The notes beneath the pieces are model-generated. The model did no database searches, had not been told where the DNA came from, and saw only the letters and a list, made by a program, of their open reading frames with translations. A DNA stretch of 64,000 bases. It comes from Watersipora subatra (lineage: Eukaryota; Bryozoa; Gymnolaemata; Cheilostomatida; Watersiporidae). The position numbers and the translations under genes are program-made. The stretch lies in NCBI RefSeq assembly GCF_963576615.1, contig NC_088715.1, positions 51,314,007-51,378,006 of the forward strand. Direction: 5' to 3'. Shown here piece after piece: positions 46,443 to 57,975 of this stretch. The number at the start of each line of letters is the position of its first letter. Within the stretch, counting starts at the first letter, position 1.

Positions 46443-47399
46443 ACAGTATGGACTATAGACCACAAATACACTGTATGGACTATGGATATGTGCTATGGAC
46501 CAAGTCTAAACAGTGACTAATATGCATTACAAAGCGTGCTTCTACTTGTAAAATGCTTTATTTGTAATATAAATACAGAATGTTTTATTCAACAATATAA
46601 CCTTATCGCAACAGCAATCAAATTTTTTTAAAAATTTATATGTGTAAGGGTAGTTTAAATAGCTCAAACAGGCACAACGGGTGTAAAACTGTTTGTAAAA
46701 TGCCTGGTTATATGATACAACCCTATCATACATCCATAGTGTAGCAAAAAAATATCATTTCAATAAAATTTCAAAATTTTCATTTTTTTTAATTAATTCA
46801 CCCAGGGTGTTCAAAAATAGGCTCAAAAACTCACCTGCGAAAGGGTTAAATAATAAATTAAAAAACTTTTTCCACTTTTTTGTTCAAAATGTAGTAATAA
46901 TTTATATTAAAAAGACAAGTCGTCATATATTGGTCAAAAGTCACTACATCGGTATTCAGACATACGAGGAACCCGCACTGCGCCAAGCCAACATTCCCAT
47001 TCTTTCATCTACGAGAAAAAACAGTAAAACTCATTTTTAATGATTATTATTTTATTGATTTCATTTTTTACGAAAAGTTCTGTTTTGTAAATCAAGTTAT
47101 TTACATTTCTATATAATGCCAACTTTTAATACTGTGTAATTGCTTGCAGTAGTTACTAGGAGTTAAACACAAGAGTTTTGTGGAATGAATCAACAACTAT
47201 GATGTATTTTTATGGAAATATTTGCTCCAGGCTAATGATGATTTTGACATACAATCATAATAAAGAATAATAATAGTAATGATAATAATAGACATAATAA
47301 GGAACTGCTAAAAAGTTGTAAAAATAATCAACTATAAACGGAGAATGGTCACTCTCTAACCTTCATGCTCTTTGATGCTTATATAACTATAAAATGGCA

Positions 47400-47563
47400 C
47401 TACCACGATAAATACCAGTGATCACCTAATAAAAAATTAACATTAAATATAATTGGAGTCATCGTCTTTTTGTCTTTGCTAAGCGCATAGCCAGTTAGCC
47501 TGCTAGTTAGCTGCATCAGCTGTTTGTATAGAAGTATAGTGAATAGAAATAATAGGAGCAGTC
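47400..47563 (-). pseudogene. Exon-like ORF b of module X (copy F unit)
   Basis: Follows TTGCAG. Same membrane helix LLLLFLFTILLYKQLMQLTS and a basic stretch SKDKKTMTP. Ends earlier than in the copy D and G units because of a changed C-terminal sequence (DHWYLSW then stop). Unknown product. Confidence 0.3.
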
Positions 47564-47922
47564 CTGCAACAAATGACAAGTAGTAACAGGTTGCATGCAC
47601 AATAAGACATCAGCAAATATAACCGACACCTAATAACGGGCTATAAAAATATCATTGACTGGTATGAACTTATATGGCAATTGACAGGCAATAGCAGGTT
47701 GCACAGTGTCACACAGTAAAGCTGTACTCTACAGTAATACTGAAATTATCCCAAATCTAGACCATCAATTTGGATTTAATAGACTTATTAAGCATCAACT
47801 AAGAACAAATAATTATTTTGTACAACATAATACAAGTGCTTACACTCATAATTCCATTATTAGCCTATAGGTACTAGCTATAATAGCACTAGCATGGTGC
47901 CAAGGTACAAAATATAAACCTA

Positions 47923-48076
47923 CAGTAGACACTCCTACAACGTAAATAATCTGTTATGTACATATTTACCATTATATAAAATGTTTTACGTAATACGAAG
48001 CAAAAATGTTACATATATTTTCTATGTGATGTAGAATTTACGTGAAAGGAGGTCAATGTCATAAGAGCATCTACTT
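47923..48076. mobile_element. CAGTAGAC-type MITE (module X, copy F unit)
   Basis: Same as 35793-35946; right terminus slightly changed (CTACTTTA). Confidence 0.75.
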
Positions 48077-48162
48077 TATATTCCCGATAAAACAGCAGAT
48101 TTGTGATAAGTAAAAGAATGTTAGTGGTCCTAAAGATGGTATAATGGATGAACTGAACCTAC

Positions 48163-48274
48163 CTAAAAATGTCATGAAGTTTACTCCAACACAATAGAAT
48201 GTGTACTCTTTAATAAAGAATGGAAAATGAGGTAAACAGACAGCCAACAAAGAAGTTAGTCCACAGCCCAAAAC
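48163..48274 (-). CDS. Exon-like ORF a of module X (copy F unit)
   Basis: Open: GCGLTSLLAVCLPHFPFFIK through VGVNFMTFLG, donor AG/GTAGGT kept. Same unassigned membrane-protein exon as in the other units. Confidence 0.35.
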
Positions 48275-48609
48275 TTGAAAATTATAAATGCAAAGAAATA
48301 GGCTGTTCTACTCAATCAATACAGTGACATTTCAAGGTTACCATTAATTAACATCTTTGGAATTGTCTCACCTTGAACCAATTACCACAGCATATTACAG
48401 TCAAACCTTAACTTGTGAAAGCTGTGGCATGTAAGGTTTAGGCAAATGTTCTGCTCGATATACAAAGTATGTTCCTGCATACATGTTTAAAATCTCTTGA
48501 AACAATATTAAGAATGAAAGGAAAAAATGTGAAAACCATAAAAACGTATAAAAATAAATTCAAATAAAAATAAAATATGAAAATACTAAAAAGTATAAAA
48601 GAAATTAGT

Positions 48610-49165
48610 TAATTTAGATATATATAAACTTTATTCACAATGGTTTAGACCTGCTTAGAATGAATAAGACCGTGAAACAAAAAAATAGTAAAATGAAGTA
48701 AATTATGTGTATTGAAAGAAAGAGCTCTTTTTACATAACACTGTTCTGCGATGTAAATTGGCAAAATGTTGGTGTCTGATATAAAATGTTGTTACTTTTT
48801 GGAGAAGTAGCAATATAGCGGGTGGTGAAGCAGATTAGAGATTCGATTAGAGTATTTGACACAGCAAATATTTAAAAAGACATTCAGGTCCTAAGAATTA
48901 AGGACAATTAAACGCTGGTCATAGCTGTCCATATCGGGTAGCATAACCCTGAAACACAATTTTTGAAATCGTTCTAATTTTTCTTTATCAGTTTTTGATA
49001 CAAAGGGATATAAGCTTGGAGCGGCGTAAGACAAAATGGGCTATATATAATGTTGGTAGAAGACTAATAGACCTCTTTGTTTTACACTTATCTTTTCTAG
49101 CTAAATTAGAGCATGAGTTGTTGGTCTAGTTTCTAAAATAGTCAAGTCGACATGGCTTGAGAACT
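48610..49165 (-). mobile_element. LINE 3' fragment (module X, copy F unit)
   Basis: Homologue of 36485-37060 with the same KTDKEKLERFQK text and AATAAAG end near 48625. Broken. Confidence 0.6.
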
Positions 49166-49300
49166 GCAAATGATTGCTTATTTGTATGCCCAATTAGTCC
49201 TAACAATGACAATTCTTTGTTTCGTAGCATTTGTTATTATATTATCAAAAGTGTGTATTGATCTTCTGGTAGAGATAATCGTTTCATTGTAGTAAGTGAA

Positions 49301-50158
49301 CAGATTCAGGTGGGAGACCATTTAAAGATGGTTGTGTTTGTTGCTCTCACTATCTTTACAATCTGATCTCCCACTCCCATGGTCTCACTGTTTTTACAAT
49401 AAGTGTCATTTTAAGTTGTGTGTGTGCAAGAGCAAACATTCGTAGGTTGAGTATTTTTGCTTAGCTTACCGCAAGCAGAGGCTGTGTGTGTGTGTGTGTT
49501 TTAAGAGCCATTGTTGTACAATCAGTGGCATGCAATTATGGTTAGACATGTCTAAGTCCAGTGGCAACCTTGACAACTGGGGACATGCCTGGTGCAGAGA
49601 GCATTTTCAGGTTGGATGTCAATCCTGTTACCACCAGTAGACTTTTTTAGGAATTGAACCACAACCTGTTGTTCGCGGGTCAGGTGTTTTAGACCACTTA
49701 CCTTTATAGGTACCTTAATAGACTTACCTTGATAGACACACATGAGACGCCTTTTACGTCAATAAACACATATTTAGTACCTATTTCCTGCAATTGTTCT
49801 AAGGTTTGAAATAAAGTAAGATTTTATGTGGTATATTAATGTTGCTTGTAAAATGAAGTTTACATAAAAAAGGCTATGTGTTTGAGAATGATGTTTACAC
49901 ATTGGCGCATGCAATATGCGCCTGCTGTGTATATCTCAGGCTACATTATAGTGTTAGTAAAATAGAACAGCCCACGCTCTTTCCTATATTGGTGGCAAAC
50001 CCTTTGGGCATCAGCACAAATAATATGCTTCCATTTTATATTATTGTTCTGTTGTCACTTGAAAAGTTTTTATGTTTCATATAGATATCATTCGCATGAT
50101 TGGGAAACATTCTTTTTGCAATTGTTTTTTAAATAAAAAACTGCTTTTATAAATGTAT
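49301..50158. repeat. Conserved 3' flank of type II FucT (copy G unit)
   Basis: Shorter than the others: after about 50115 it jumps straight to the last bases before the stop codon, and the TA-rich palindromic tract present in other units is missing. Holds a SINE-like block at about 49640-49745 (minus) and a short (GT)n run at 49486-49500. The stretch 49365-49430 repeats 29072-29140 of the copy D flank almost exactly. Confidence 0.7.
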
Positions 50159-51435
50159 TTACAAAAGTTTCAGCTCTCTACAATCTGTACCACGATTCCA
50201 GTCAGCAGGGTGTCGGTGTCGACCAGACTCTAAATTAGAAGGATTGTTCGCCATTTTACAAAGATTACAAACGGATGTCTGTGGCATGCCAAACTTTTTA
50301 ATCATGTAATGTTTCCTCCACTCGTGGTACCTGCTATAGGCTGCATCATCTTTCATCAGATGCTGTAGATATTTTCCAAGCTCTTTAATAGAAGAGAAAT
50401 TATAGGCGTGTATAAAGGAGTCAGGCGGAGCCACGCGTGTGTAGTCCTCTATCGAAAAACCACCAACTACTACAGGAACAAAATGTGGCTGTCGGAGTGA
50501 AGCCTTTTCCAAAACTTCTCAGTTATATAATCTTTACATAGAGAGTTTTCGAATGCCAGATAGAACTTATATCTAGAATGCCTTACAGCTTCACATTCAA
50601 TCTCATTTCTTCCACATGGTTGGTTCCCAGTGCATTTACCAAAGACATCTACGTCTACATATTCACCCAACTCTTTTATGGTTGCTATTCTGTCATAACC
50701 TTTGGATTCACAGTTAGAGACATATACGTAAGCGCCTCTTGTCTTTCCTTGCGCATAGGCAATACTTGGTAATGAAGGGTCCTCACTCCTTACTGAGTAT
50801 GTTTCTCCAAATGGCCAAAATATAAGGCTATTTCTAACGTATGTCATAGTACCATTGAAACTGTTAAATATGTCTTTCCATAGCGAGAAAGTTGGAGGTT
50901 CATGAGAATAAACAAGCCAAACTTGAGAATGCCGGCGAAATCGAAGAGTTTTCTCCACCACAGCTGACCTATATTCAACTAACACTATGTCAGCAAAGTC
51001 GGCGTCAGCAAAATTACTGCTAAATGTAAAGACGCAGTTGTTCATAGCACACTGGCTAAAATTCAGATCTTTTTTGAAATCTGTGTTGAAATCGCGTGTC
51101 TGAGCATCATTGGCTTCTGTTGGTTGGTATATAGTTCGAGTCGCTTTCTCTGGAGCAGCAGAGGTGGCCATCTTTATAGGTTCACCATTTCCATCGCCGA
51201 CTATAACAGGTTGTGATGACTCAGCTTTCCTCGATCCATTTTTCAGCGATGTTTCTTCTGCTTCTATACATCTGGCGCTACCCCTCCCTTCAGGAAGAAT
51301 AAGCTTTCCATGTTTCTGGGTTGCAGGAGAATTCAGCACTGTATAAACTGCAATAACTATCACTGTGTAAGCTGTGATAGCAGCAAATGCTATCCACTTT
51401 TGAGATGCTATCCCATGTAACACCATCCTCTCCAT
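50159..51435 (-). pseudogene. Alpha-1,3-fucosyltransferase (GT10), type II copy G, frameshifted mosaic
   Basis: Starts MERMVLHGIASQKWIAFAAI, with anchor, stem, N-domain (SHEPP) and the start of the C-domain including FENSLCKDYITEKFWK. Then LHSDSH runs out of frame: around 50484 the DNA reads AAATGTGGCTGTCGG where others have AAATGGCCGTCGG, a net gain of 2 bp. The last 105 or so codons are open in the shifted frame. The 60 bp next to this lesion (about 50490-50551) are identical to type I copy A and unlike other type II copies (HSD instead of HCN), so the frameshift sits at the edge of a gene-conversion tract. TATA box intact. Inactive as read. Confidence 0.92.
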
Positions 51436-51538
51436 TCGCTAACAATAATGAACAATGAAAAGATTATATCTTCGTGAGATCAATACACACTTTTAGTAGT
51501 GCTAATAACAAATGGTCTCTGTTATTGTGAACACCTCA

Positions 51539-51545
51539 TTTTATA
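51539..51545 (-). promoter_or_regulatory. TATA box of copy G
   Basis: TATAAAA on the minus strand, 104 bp upstream of the ATG, in the same conserved context as copies C and D. Confidence 0.55.
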
Positions 51546-51827
51546 TGCACGTAAGAGGCTATCCATTGTTATGGAAGAGCGTTAAGATTTCATGGACACT
51601 TGATAGCGAGTCTGAGAGAGTATAGCGGTGAGATTAAAGGTCATTGCTTTAGGCACTAAGATGTCCTCAAACCGCATCCAACAAAACCTTTGAATAAAAT
51701 ATACTGTGTCATTGAAATCACATGAAACTAAAGTCTTGTCTACACTAGCCAAAAATTGAGCAGATTTTGCTAAAATCTTGACCGGTCAAAAAATTCAGAA
51801 AAATATTTTATCAGCGGACTAAAAATA

Positions 51828-52589
51828 CAGTCAAACATAGATAACTCGAACTTCACGGGACCGAGCGAAAGTGTTCAAGTTATCAGAGCGTTCAAGTTAT
51901 CAGAGCACTGTCACAAGTCCATGTAATTATTTATTTATTAGTAGATACATGCACATATACAAACTATAATAGAAATCAAACGCATAAATGGCTTGTTTCA
52001 AATTAAATGCTTCTAATGTAAAGTTTAAAACTTTTTTATCAAAAAGTATAGGAGATTTTTCTATCACTTGAGATTGTTTTGTTGTTTGAGGTGATGTTAT
52101 TGCCAGGACATTTTTTAGATTAAAATTGGCAAAACTTGATCGTTGTTGAAATGCTCAGAAGAAAAGACATCTTTTTCTTTTGAGCGTTTTAACCGAGATC
52201 AATTTTGCCGATTTTTCTTGAAGTTTATGCGAAGGTCACCTCACTTTTCCATGCTTCCGTAAGGCGATCGCTAAGCAGATGGTTGATAAAAATCAAAATT
52301 CACCAAACCTTTAGAAAAGTCGTTGACAAAAATATTTTGCCGACGGTGGTAATAACGACGCCTATGATTTACGAAAAGTTGAGGTTTACCTCTTTGACTT
52401 GGAATAAAGTGATTTTCTAAAGCGATAACAACCGTCTCGGTAGCCGTTGGGCAAAAAGCTGTTCGAGTTAACAGAGTTGAGTTCGAGTTATCTATGGCAA
52501 TTTATCATTACGTGGGAACAGACCAAAGAAACCGTTCAAGTTAACCATGTGTTCGAGCTATCCGTGGACGAGTTATCCATGTTTGACTG
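51828..52589. mobile_element. Non-autonomous TA-inserting element, CAGTCAAACAT ends
   Basis: 762 bp between TA at 51826-51827 and 52590-52591. The ends CAGTCAAACATAGATAACTC and complement CAGTCAAACATGGATAACTC are inverted. Inside, GTTCAAGTTATC/GTTCGAGTTA motifs recur near both ends. The flank resumes as TATTTTGAAAAATTTGG, seen uninterrupted at 32512 and 43107. No transposase seen. Tc1/mariner superfamily, perhaps pogo/Tigger. Confidence 0.85.
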
Positions 52590-52663
52590 TATTTTGAAAA
52601 ATTTGGAATTGTATTTGAAATGGATATCCTAAAGAGAATAGAACATTTAAATTACTCTAGTTA

Positions 52664-54111
52664 CCGTAAAACCTCTAATTGAACGCCATGGCACTCTATT
52701 TTTCAACCCTTCCCCTATAGTGGTGGTCAATTAGAGACGGCGTTCAAATAGAGGCTGGCGGTGTATTTTTCAAATGCCTCGTCAGAGTTTTCAAAAGGTA
52801 ACTTTAGCTCTACTACGGGTGAAGCCAATTTCGCCTATTTTTCCGGTTGAGCAATATTAAACTTTTCGGATGCAATAAATCTGCTAACTTACCTTCAACT
52901 TTTCAAAGATCTCTGAATCAATATACATCAAAAAACTAAGAAATGTCTCTACCAGTTGGTGTCTATTGCTTGCAATTGACCTGCGATGACATTACAGCCT
53001 GTGTTCTTCTTTGCAATTTGTTGGCATTTTCAATTTTCATTTTATTCTAAATTTGAAAAACATATTTTTATTTTATATTTAACAATGTTGCTTAAAAGCT
53101 CATTGATATGTTTGCTAGTTTGTTTCCAAAACTAGCTTTTTATGTGCAATAAAAGTGGAGTTATGAGCATCGATCAATTGTAAACCATGTTAAAGATAGA
53201 TGCAAGGGTGCTATTAAATAACATGCTATAAATTTGCATATTTATAAGCTATACGATGATAAGCTATCAAATGATACAAATATATATTTATGAACAAGTG
53301 ACATAAATGAACCATACTTGTATTACATGCAAAAATGAAAATTAATGTCTTCAAAACAAAAATATTTTCTCCGTTTGCTCGGATAGCTGCGTTCTGATTG
53401 TTGCTTTCGATGGCACGAAAGTCTTCTAGTTGTCCAATACCTTTCACAATATCTGCTGGCCTCAACTCTTCTTCTGCACTGCAGAACTAGTCGATATTAG
53501 TGGCCAAACAATTTTTTTGACAGAGCAAAACTTTTACACGCTGCCTTTAGCACAAATGCAGTGCATAAATGTTTGCTCGCTAAACGTAACCTTTGGCCCA
53601 AAACTTGCAAACCGTTTTTATATGCATGTTCTTCGAAATATTAGGACCGCATTAAACAAGGAACTACTATTAGCTTGAGTCAGTTATTAATTATTTCTAT
53701 GGTGTTGCTTTTAAAGTTCATCTACCAACATAAATTTAAATCGTTTTTTCATATAGGTATATGTACTTCGAAGTATCAGGACCGCTTTAAACAAAGAACT
53801 ACTATTAGCCTAAGACCGTTTTTGACTCTTTCATTGGTGTTGCTTTCAAAGTTTTTATGAAAAAAGCGAAAAGCTTTGGAGTTGGACGACGAGGGAATTG
53901 ATTTTTATTAATGTAAACGATTCAATATTAATACGATTTTGTGGACACTTTTCTACTGATCACTTGATATTAAGGGCTCAAAAAGATCGAATAATGTCAA
54001 TGTGGTGGTCAAATGAAGGTGGCATTCAAATAGAGGGTGACACTCTATTTTTCAACCCTTCTCTCGTCGTGGCCATCAAATAGAGATAGCGTTCAATTAG
54101 AGGTTTTACGG
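52664..54111. mobile_element. TA-inserting element, CCGTAAAACCTC ends, copy 1
   Basis: 1448 bp between TA at 52662-52663 and 54112-54113, with CCGTAAAACCTCTAATTGAA at the left and its complement at the right. Related, in inverted orientation, to 60935-62419. A shared block of about 45 codons (minus strand near 53380-53465, IVKGIGQLEDFRAIESNNQ) and another (plus strand near 52815) look like degraded coding exons in opposite directions. No catalytic domain recognised. Confidence 0.8.
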
Positions 54112-54489
54112 TAACTTAGATTAAGGTTATAATCCACATGTTACTAAAGTTCACAAAGATTGGATATACATGCAGTTATGTTGGATATGCATTCCAATCG
54201 TTGCATAGTATCACTTGAGTCAGAAATTGACAGCAAATAGTAGGTAGGTGGTCAAATGAAGGTGGCGTTCAAATAGAAGGTGACACTCTATTTTTCAACC
54301 CTTCTCTCGTCGTGGCCGTCTAATAGAGGTAGCGTTCAATTAGAGGTTTTACGGTAACTTAGATTAAGGTTATAATCCCCATGTTACTAAAGTTCACAAA
54401 GATTGGATATACATGCAGTTATGTTGGATATGCATTCCAATCGTTGCATAGTATCACTTGAGTCAAAAATTGACAGCAAATAGTAGGTA
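54004..54489. repeat. 243-bp tandem duplication across a transposon end
   Basis: 54004-54246 and 54247-54489 are near-identical direct copies. Each includes the last ~108 bp of the CCGTAAAACC element, its TA, and about 135 bp of FucT 5' flank. The duplication therefore arose after the transposon inserted. Confidence 0.95.
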
Positions 54490-54769
54490 GCCTACATCTT
54501 GGTTTTAACAGTCACATTACTGTCTGAAACCTTCTGATTGTTAACCACAGCTAGTAACTTTTAACTAAAACCAATACATTTTGTAAACTATTCGACTGTT
54601 TGATAAGTGCAGTACCTAAATAGAATAGGAAAGATTTTAGATCTTGAGGGGTATTCTATATCAGTTGAAAAATTCTAAAGCTTACGGATAACTATAAAAC
54701 AATCTAGAACAGAACTGCTTGGAGCCCTGGCTAGGTGTTTTTAACTGCTTGGAGCCTGTCTTATATAAT
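54490..54769. repeat. Remainder of 5' flank of copy G with orphan type I tail
   Basis: Contains the uninterrupted Helitron target TTCTATATCAGTTGA and an orphan AGAACTGCTTGGAGCCC tail with a short local duplication (AACTGCTTGGAGCC twice, about 54713-54755). Confidence 0.65.
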
Positions 54770-55273
54770 AAATTTAAAAAGTATTTTTGTTTTTCTGTTC
54801 AGAGCGCAGTAATAATTTAGAACAAAAAGACAAATTAAGCCGTATATTTGCCAATAGTCACTACATCGGTATCCAGACATATGAGGAGCCTGTATAGAAC
54901 CAAGCCAACATTTCCATTCCTGCATCTACAAGGTAAAACAGTAAAACCCCTTTTTATTGATTATTGTTCTACTAATTGCATTTAATACGAAATCTTTTGT
55001 TTTGTAACTTAAGTTTTTTACATTTCTATATAACGCGAATTTTTCATGCTGGGTAGTTGCTTACAGTAGTTACTAGGGATTAAACACATGAGTTTTGTGG
55101 AATGAATCAAGAAATTAAAATGTATTTTTATACAAATATTTGCTCCGACATCATTATGATGGTTTTAACATACAATAATAATTAAGAATAATAATACTAA
55201 TGATAATATTATAAATAATAAAGAATTGTTAAAAAATTGTAAAAATCAGCTATAAACCGAGAATGGTCACTCT

Positions 55274-55482
55274 CTAACTTTCATGCTCTTTGATGCTTAT
55301 ATACCTGTGAAATGGCACTAGCCACGTTAAATACCAGTGATCACCTAACAGATATTTAACATTAAATATAATTGGAGTTGTCCTCTTTTTGCCTTTGCTC
55401 AGCCCATAGCCAGTTAGCCCGCTAGTTAGCTGCATCAGCTGTTTGTAGAGAAGTATAGTGAATAGAAATAATAGAAGCAGTC
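55274..55482 (-). CDS. Exon-like ORF b of module X (copy G unit)
   Basis: TTGCAG acceptor, then GLLLLFLFTILLYKQLMQLT, SKGKKRTTPIIFNV and a tail ending KEHES. Same length and frame as in the copy D unit. Probable last exon of an unassigned membrane protein. Confidence 0.38.
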
Positions 55483-55836
55483 CTGCAACAAATGACAAGT
55501 AGTAACAGGTTGCATGCACAGTAAGACATCAGCAAATATAACCAACACCTAATAACGGGATATAAAAATAGCATAGATTGATGTGAACTTCTATGGCAAT
55601 TGACAGGCAATAGCAGGTTGTGCAGTGTCACACGGTAAAACTGTATTCTACAGTAGGTACTAAAATTATCCCAAATCGAGATCATCAATTTGGATTTTAT
55701 AGACTTATTAAGCGTCAACTAAGATCAAATAGTTATTTTGTACAACATATACAAGTGCATACACTCATGATCTCATTATTAGCCTATAGGTACTAGCTAT
55801 AGCACTAGCATGGTGCCGCGGTACAAAATACACCTA

Positions 55837-55987
55837 CAGTAGACACTCCTACAACGTAAATAATGCGCTATTTACATATTTACCGTTATATAAAATGTCT
55901 TATGTAATACAAAGCAAAAACTACATAAATTTTCTACGTGATGTAGAATGTGCGTGAAAGGAGGTCGGTGTCATAGGAGCATCTACT
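55837..55987. mobile_element. CAGTAGAC-type MITE (module X, copy G unit)
   Basis: About 151 bp, CAGTAGACACTCCTACAACG to GCATCTACTG, TA-flanked. Confidence 0.8.
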
Positions 55988-56074
55988 GTATATACCCGAT
56001 AAAACAGCAGATTTGCGAGAAGTAAACAAAGGTTAGTGGTCCTAAAAATGGTGTAATGGATGAACTGAACCTAC

Positions 56075-56186
56075 CTAAAAATGTCATGAAGTTTACTCCA
56101 ACACAATAGAATGTGTACTCTTTAATAAAGAATGGAAAATGAGGTAAACAGACAGCCAATAAAGAAGTTAGTCTGCAGCCCAAAAC
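56075..56186 (-). CDS. Exon-like ORF a of module X (copy G unit)
   Basis: 112 bp with TTTTTAG acceptor and AG/GTAGGT donor, reading VLGCRLTSLLAVCLPHFPFF through FMTFLG. Same as in the copy C unit except Q to H. Confidence 0.4.
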
Positions 56187-56590
56187 CTAAAAATTATAAA
56201 TGCAAAGAAATAAGCTGTTCTACTCAATCAATACAGTAACATTTCAAAGTTACCATTTATTAACATCTATGGAATTGTCTCACCTTGAACTAACTACCAC
56301 AGCATATTACAGTCAAACCTCAACTTGTGAAAGCTTTGTTTGGCTCTATATACAAAGTATGTTCCTGCATACATGTTTAAAATCTCTTGAAACAATATTA
56401 AGAATGAAAGTAAGAAGGTGCAAACGATAAGAAAGTATAAAAATAAATACAAATACATGTATAAATAAAATAAATAAATATAATAAAATATGAAAATACT
56501 AAAAAGTATAGGAAATAAATTAATTTAGATACATACAAACTTTATTTACATAAATAATATAATAATATATTATTCACAACGGCTTAGAGC

Positions 56591-57822
56591 TGTTTAGAAC
56601 AAATAAGACCATTGAGGAGCGAAAGCTTCTTGTATTCAAAGTTTTGATGGAGAAAACTGGCACCTCTCGATACTGGTACAAATGTAAAAATGAGATATCA
56701 TCGGTCTTTGTCTGAGCGAACGGAGAGAGAATGTAAAGGCTATTCCTACTCGAGATAATACAATTGTTCGTGCGAAAAAAATTGGCCTTAACCCCAGATA
56801 TATTAATAGAACCTGAAGTGAACTCTACTAGACAAGGATAGGTAACTCCCAATTCAAGAGTGAGCCCACACAGACTTGATGAAGAGTCGATAAACAGACT
56901 CGAGGGTGAGCCGATAAACAGACTCGTTGGTGCCTTCTTCCAACTTTTACACCCTAATAAGCCAATCGCAATAATTCTTGGTGTTCGGTCAATAGCACTT
57001 ATAGTGAATGCAGCTATGATACGCTGGCTGATATCACAATACTAAAGTCAGAAACAGTGACAAGAATTTTATACGCTAGTTGCCTTGTAAAATCAAGCAG
57101 AGCTATAGTAAAGAATACAGTATCTTTATTGGTGTTATATTTCACGGTGAAAGCGGTAACACAACAGCAATGACAAAACTGAAAGGTTATATAGCAAACC
57201 AAGGGAAAAATCTACCGTTGATTGGCTGCACAATAATTAGGTCAACCGTTGCCACAATAAAATATTTTGAATACAAAAACGATAATATTTGTCACTAACT
57301 AACCACGCAATATGAGTATTAATAATTTTTTGAGTATTTATATAGTAACATGCAAATCTTAGAACAATATGGTAATAAATAGTTAACATAAAAAATTGCT
57401 AGTATAAAACATACATATAATATTATACTACAACGAACATGTGTTAAGCGAGCGCATTATAATTAACTGTTCAAAATAGAATAAACGACGATAAACCCAG
57501 AGAACTCTATTACGCACGCTGGTAGTCTATAAATACGAGTACCGACTGATAGTCACTTCATTAGTTCCTTTTTCCCGTCTCAGCACTTCTCGAGGCCACC
57601 ACCCCATCTAAAAAGCTCCCACCATAATTGTCCCATGATGACAATGGTGGGAACTCCGTGTCATAATTACATATTACATAATTACTTTTTTATTACAAAC
57701 CTTATGGAAAATATTTCTAAACATGGGCATCGTAACTAACTCGCAGGGGCAATGCTAAAATAATTAGCGTGCTTGCGATATACATGTACATGTAGGGTAT
57801 ATGATAACGCCTTTGATCAATA
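56591..57822. other. Outside the array, no gene recognised
   Basis: ORFs 56574-56852 (minus) and 56860-57045 or 57080-57298 (plus) show no domain. A short GAC-TCG-GA-like repeat (CGATAAACAGACTCG) occurs twice at about 56888-56930. Nothing else supported. Confidence 0.35.
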
Positions 57823-57975
57823 CGCCTTTGTAGCTCAGTGGTAAGGCGTTTGGTGAAAAAAAATTGCGATTCGCCGTGAGTTAAAATCTATCGAAACGCG
57901 GAACTTTAATTCCAAGATTTTAATAGCTATAGCTGGACACGCATACATACATACACGCGACCAACTTTGAGACAC
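57823..57975 (+). mobile_element. tRNA-derived SINE, copy 1
   Basis: TTTGTAGCTCAGTGGTAAGG is a tRNA A-box/D-arm; the B-box region is eroded (GAGTTAAAATC). The body AAGATTTTAATAGCTATAGC and tail GCTGGACACGC, then GACCAACTTTGAGA, are shared with 59744-59892. Not a working tRNA: the acceptor and T-arms do not pair. Confidence 0.75.

Larger units (their letters stand above)
43671..46845 (+). mobile_element. piggyBac transposon, interrupted by mariner
   Basis: TTAA at 43667-43670 and 46846-46849. Ends CCCTTTTGCAGGTGA and, complemented, CCCTTTCGCAGGTGA are classic piggyBac termini. The left subterminal region has two copies of GACATTAATGTC, itself a palindrome, at about 43688-43699 and 43732-43743. 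Without the mariner, about 1.85 kb remains. The transposase lacks its N-terminal part, so an internal deletion or a decayed start preceded or came with the mariner insertion. Confidence 0.92.
46850..49300. repeat. Repeated module X, copy F unit
   Basis: Continuation of the 5' flank of copy F after the piggyBac element. Contains ORFs a and b, the MITE and the LINE tail in the same order as in the other units. About 47096 is the uninterrupted join where the copy D unit has the solo LTR. Confidence 0.75.
54770..56590. repeat. Repeated module X, copy G unit
   Basis: Last module copy in the window; the LINE tail here is cut to its very end near 56535-56590. Beyond this no array sequence is seen, so this marks the right border of the array in the window. 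Confidence 0.75.

Noticed and set aside
57829-57905. Candidate tRNA genes at 57829 and 59751
   Set aside because: A and B boxes are present but acceptor and T stems do not pair, and both share a non-tRNA tail: SINE copies.
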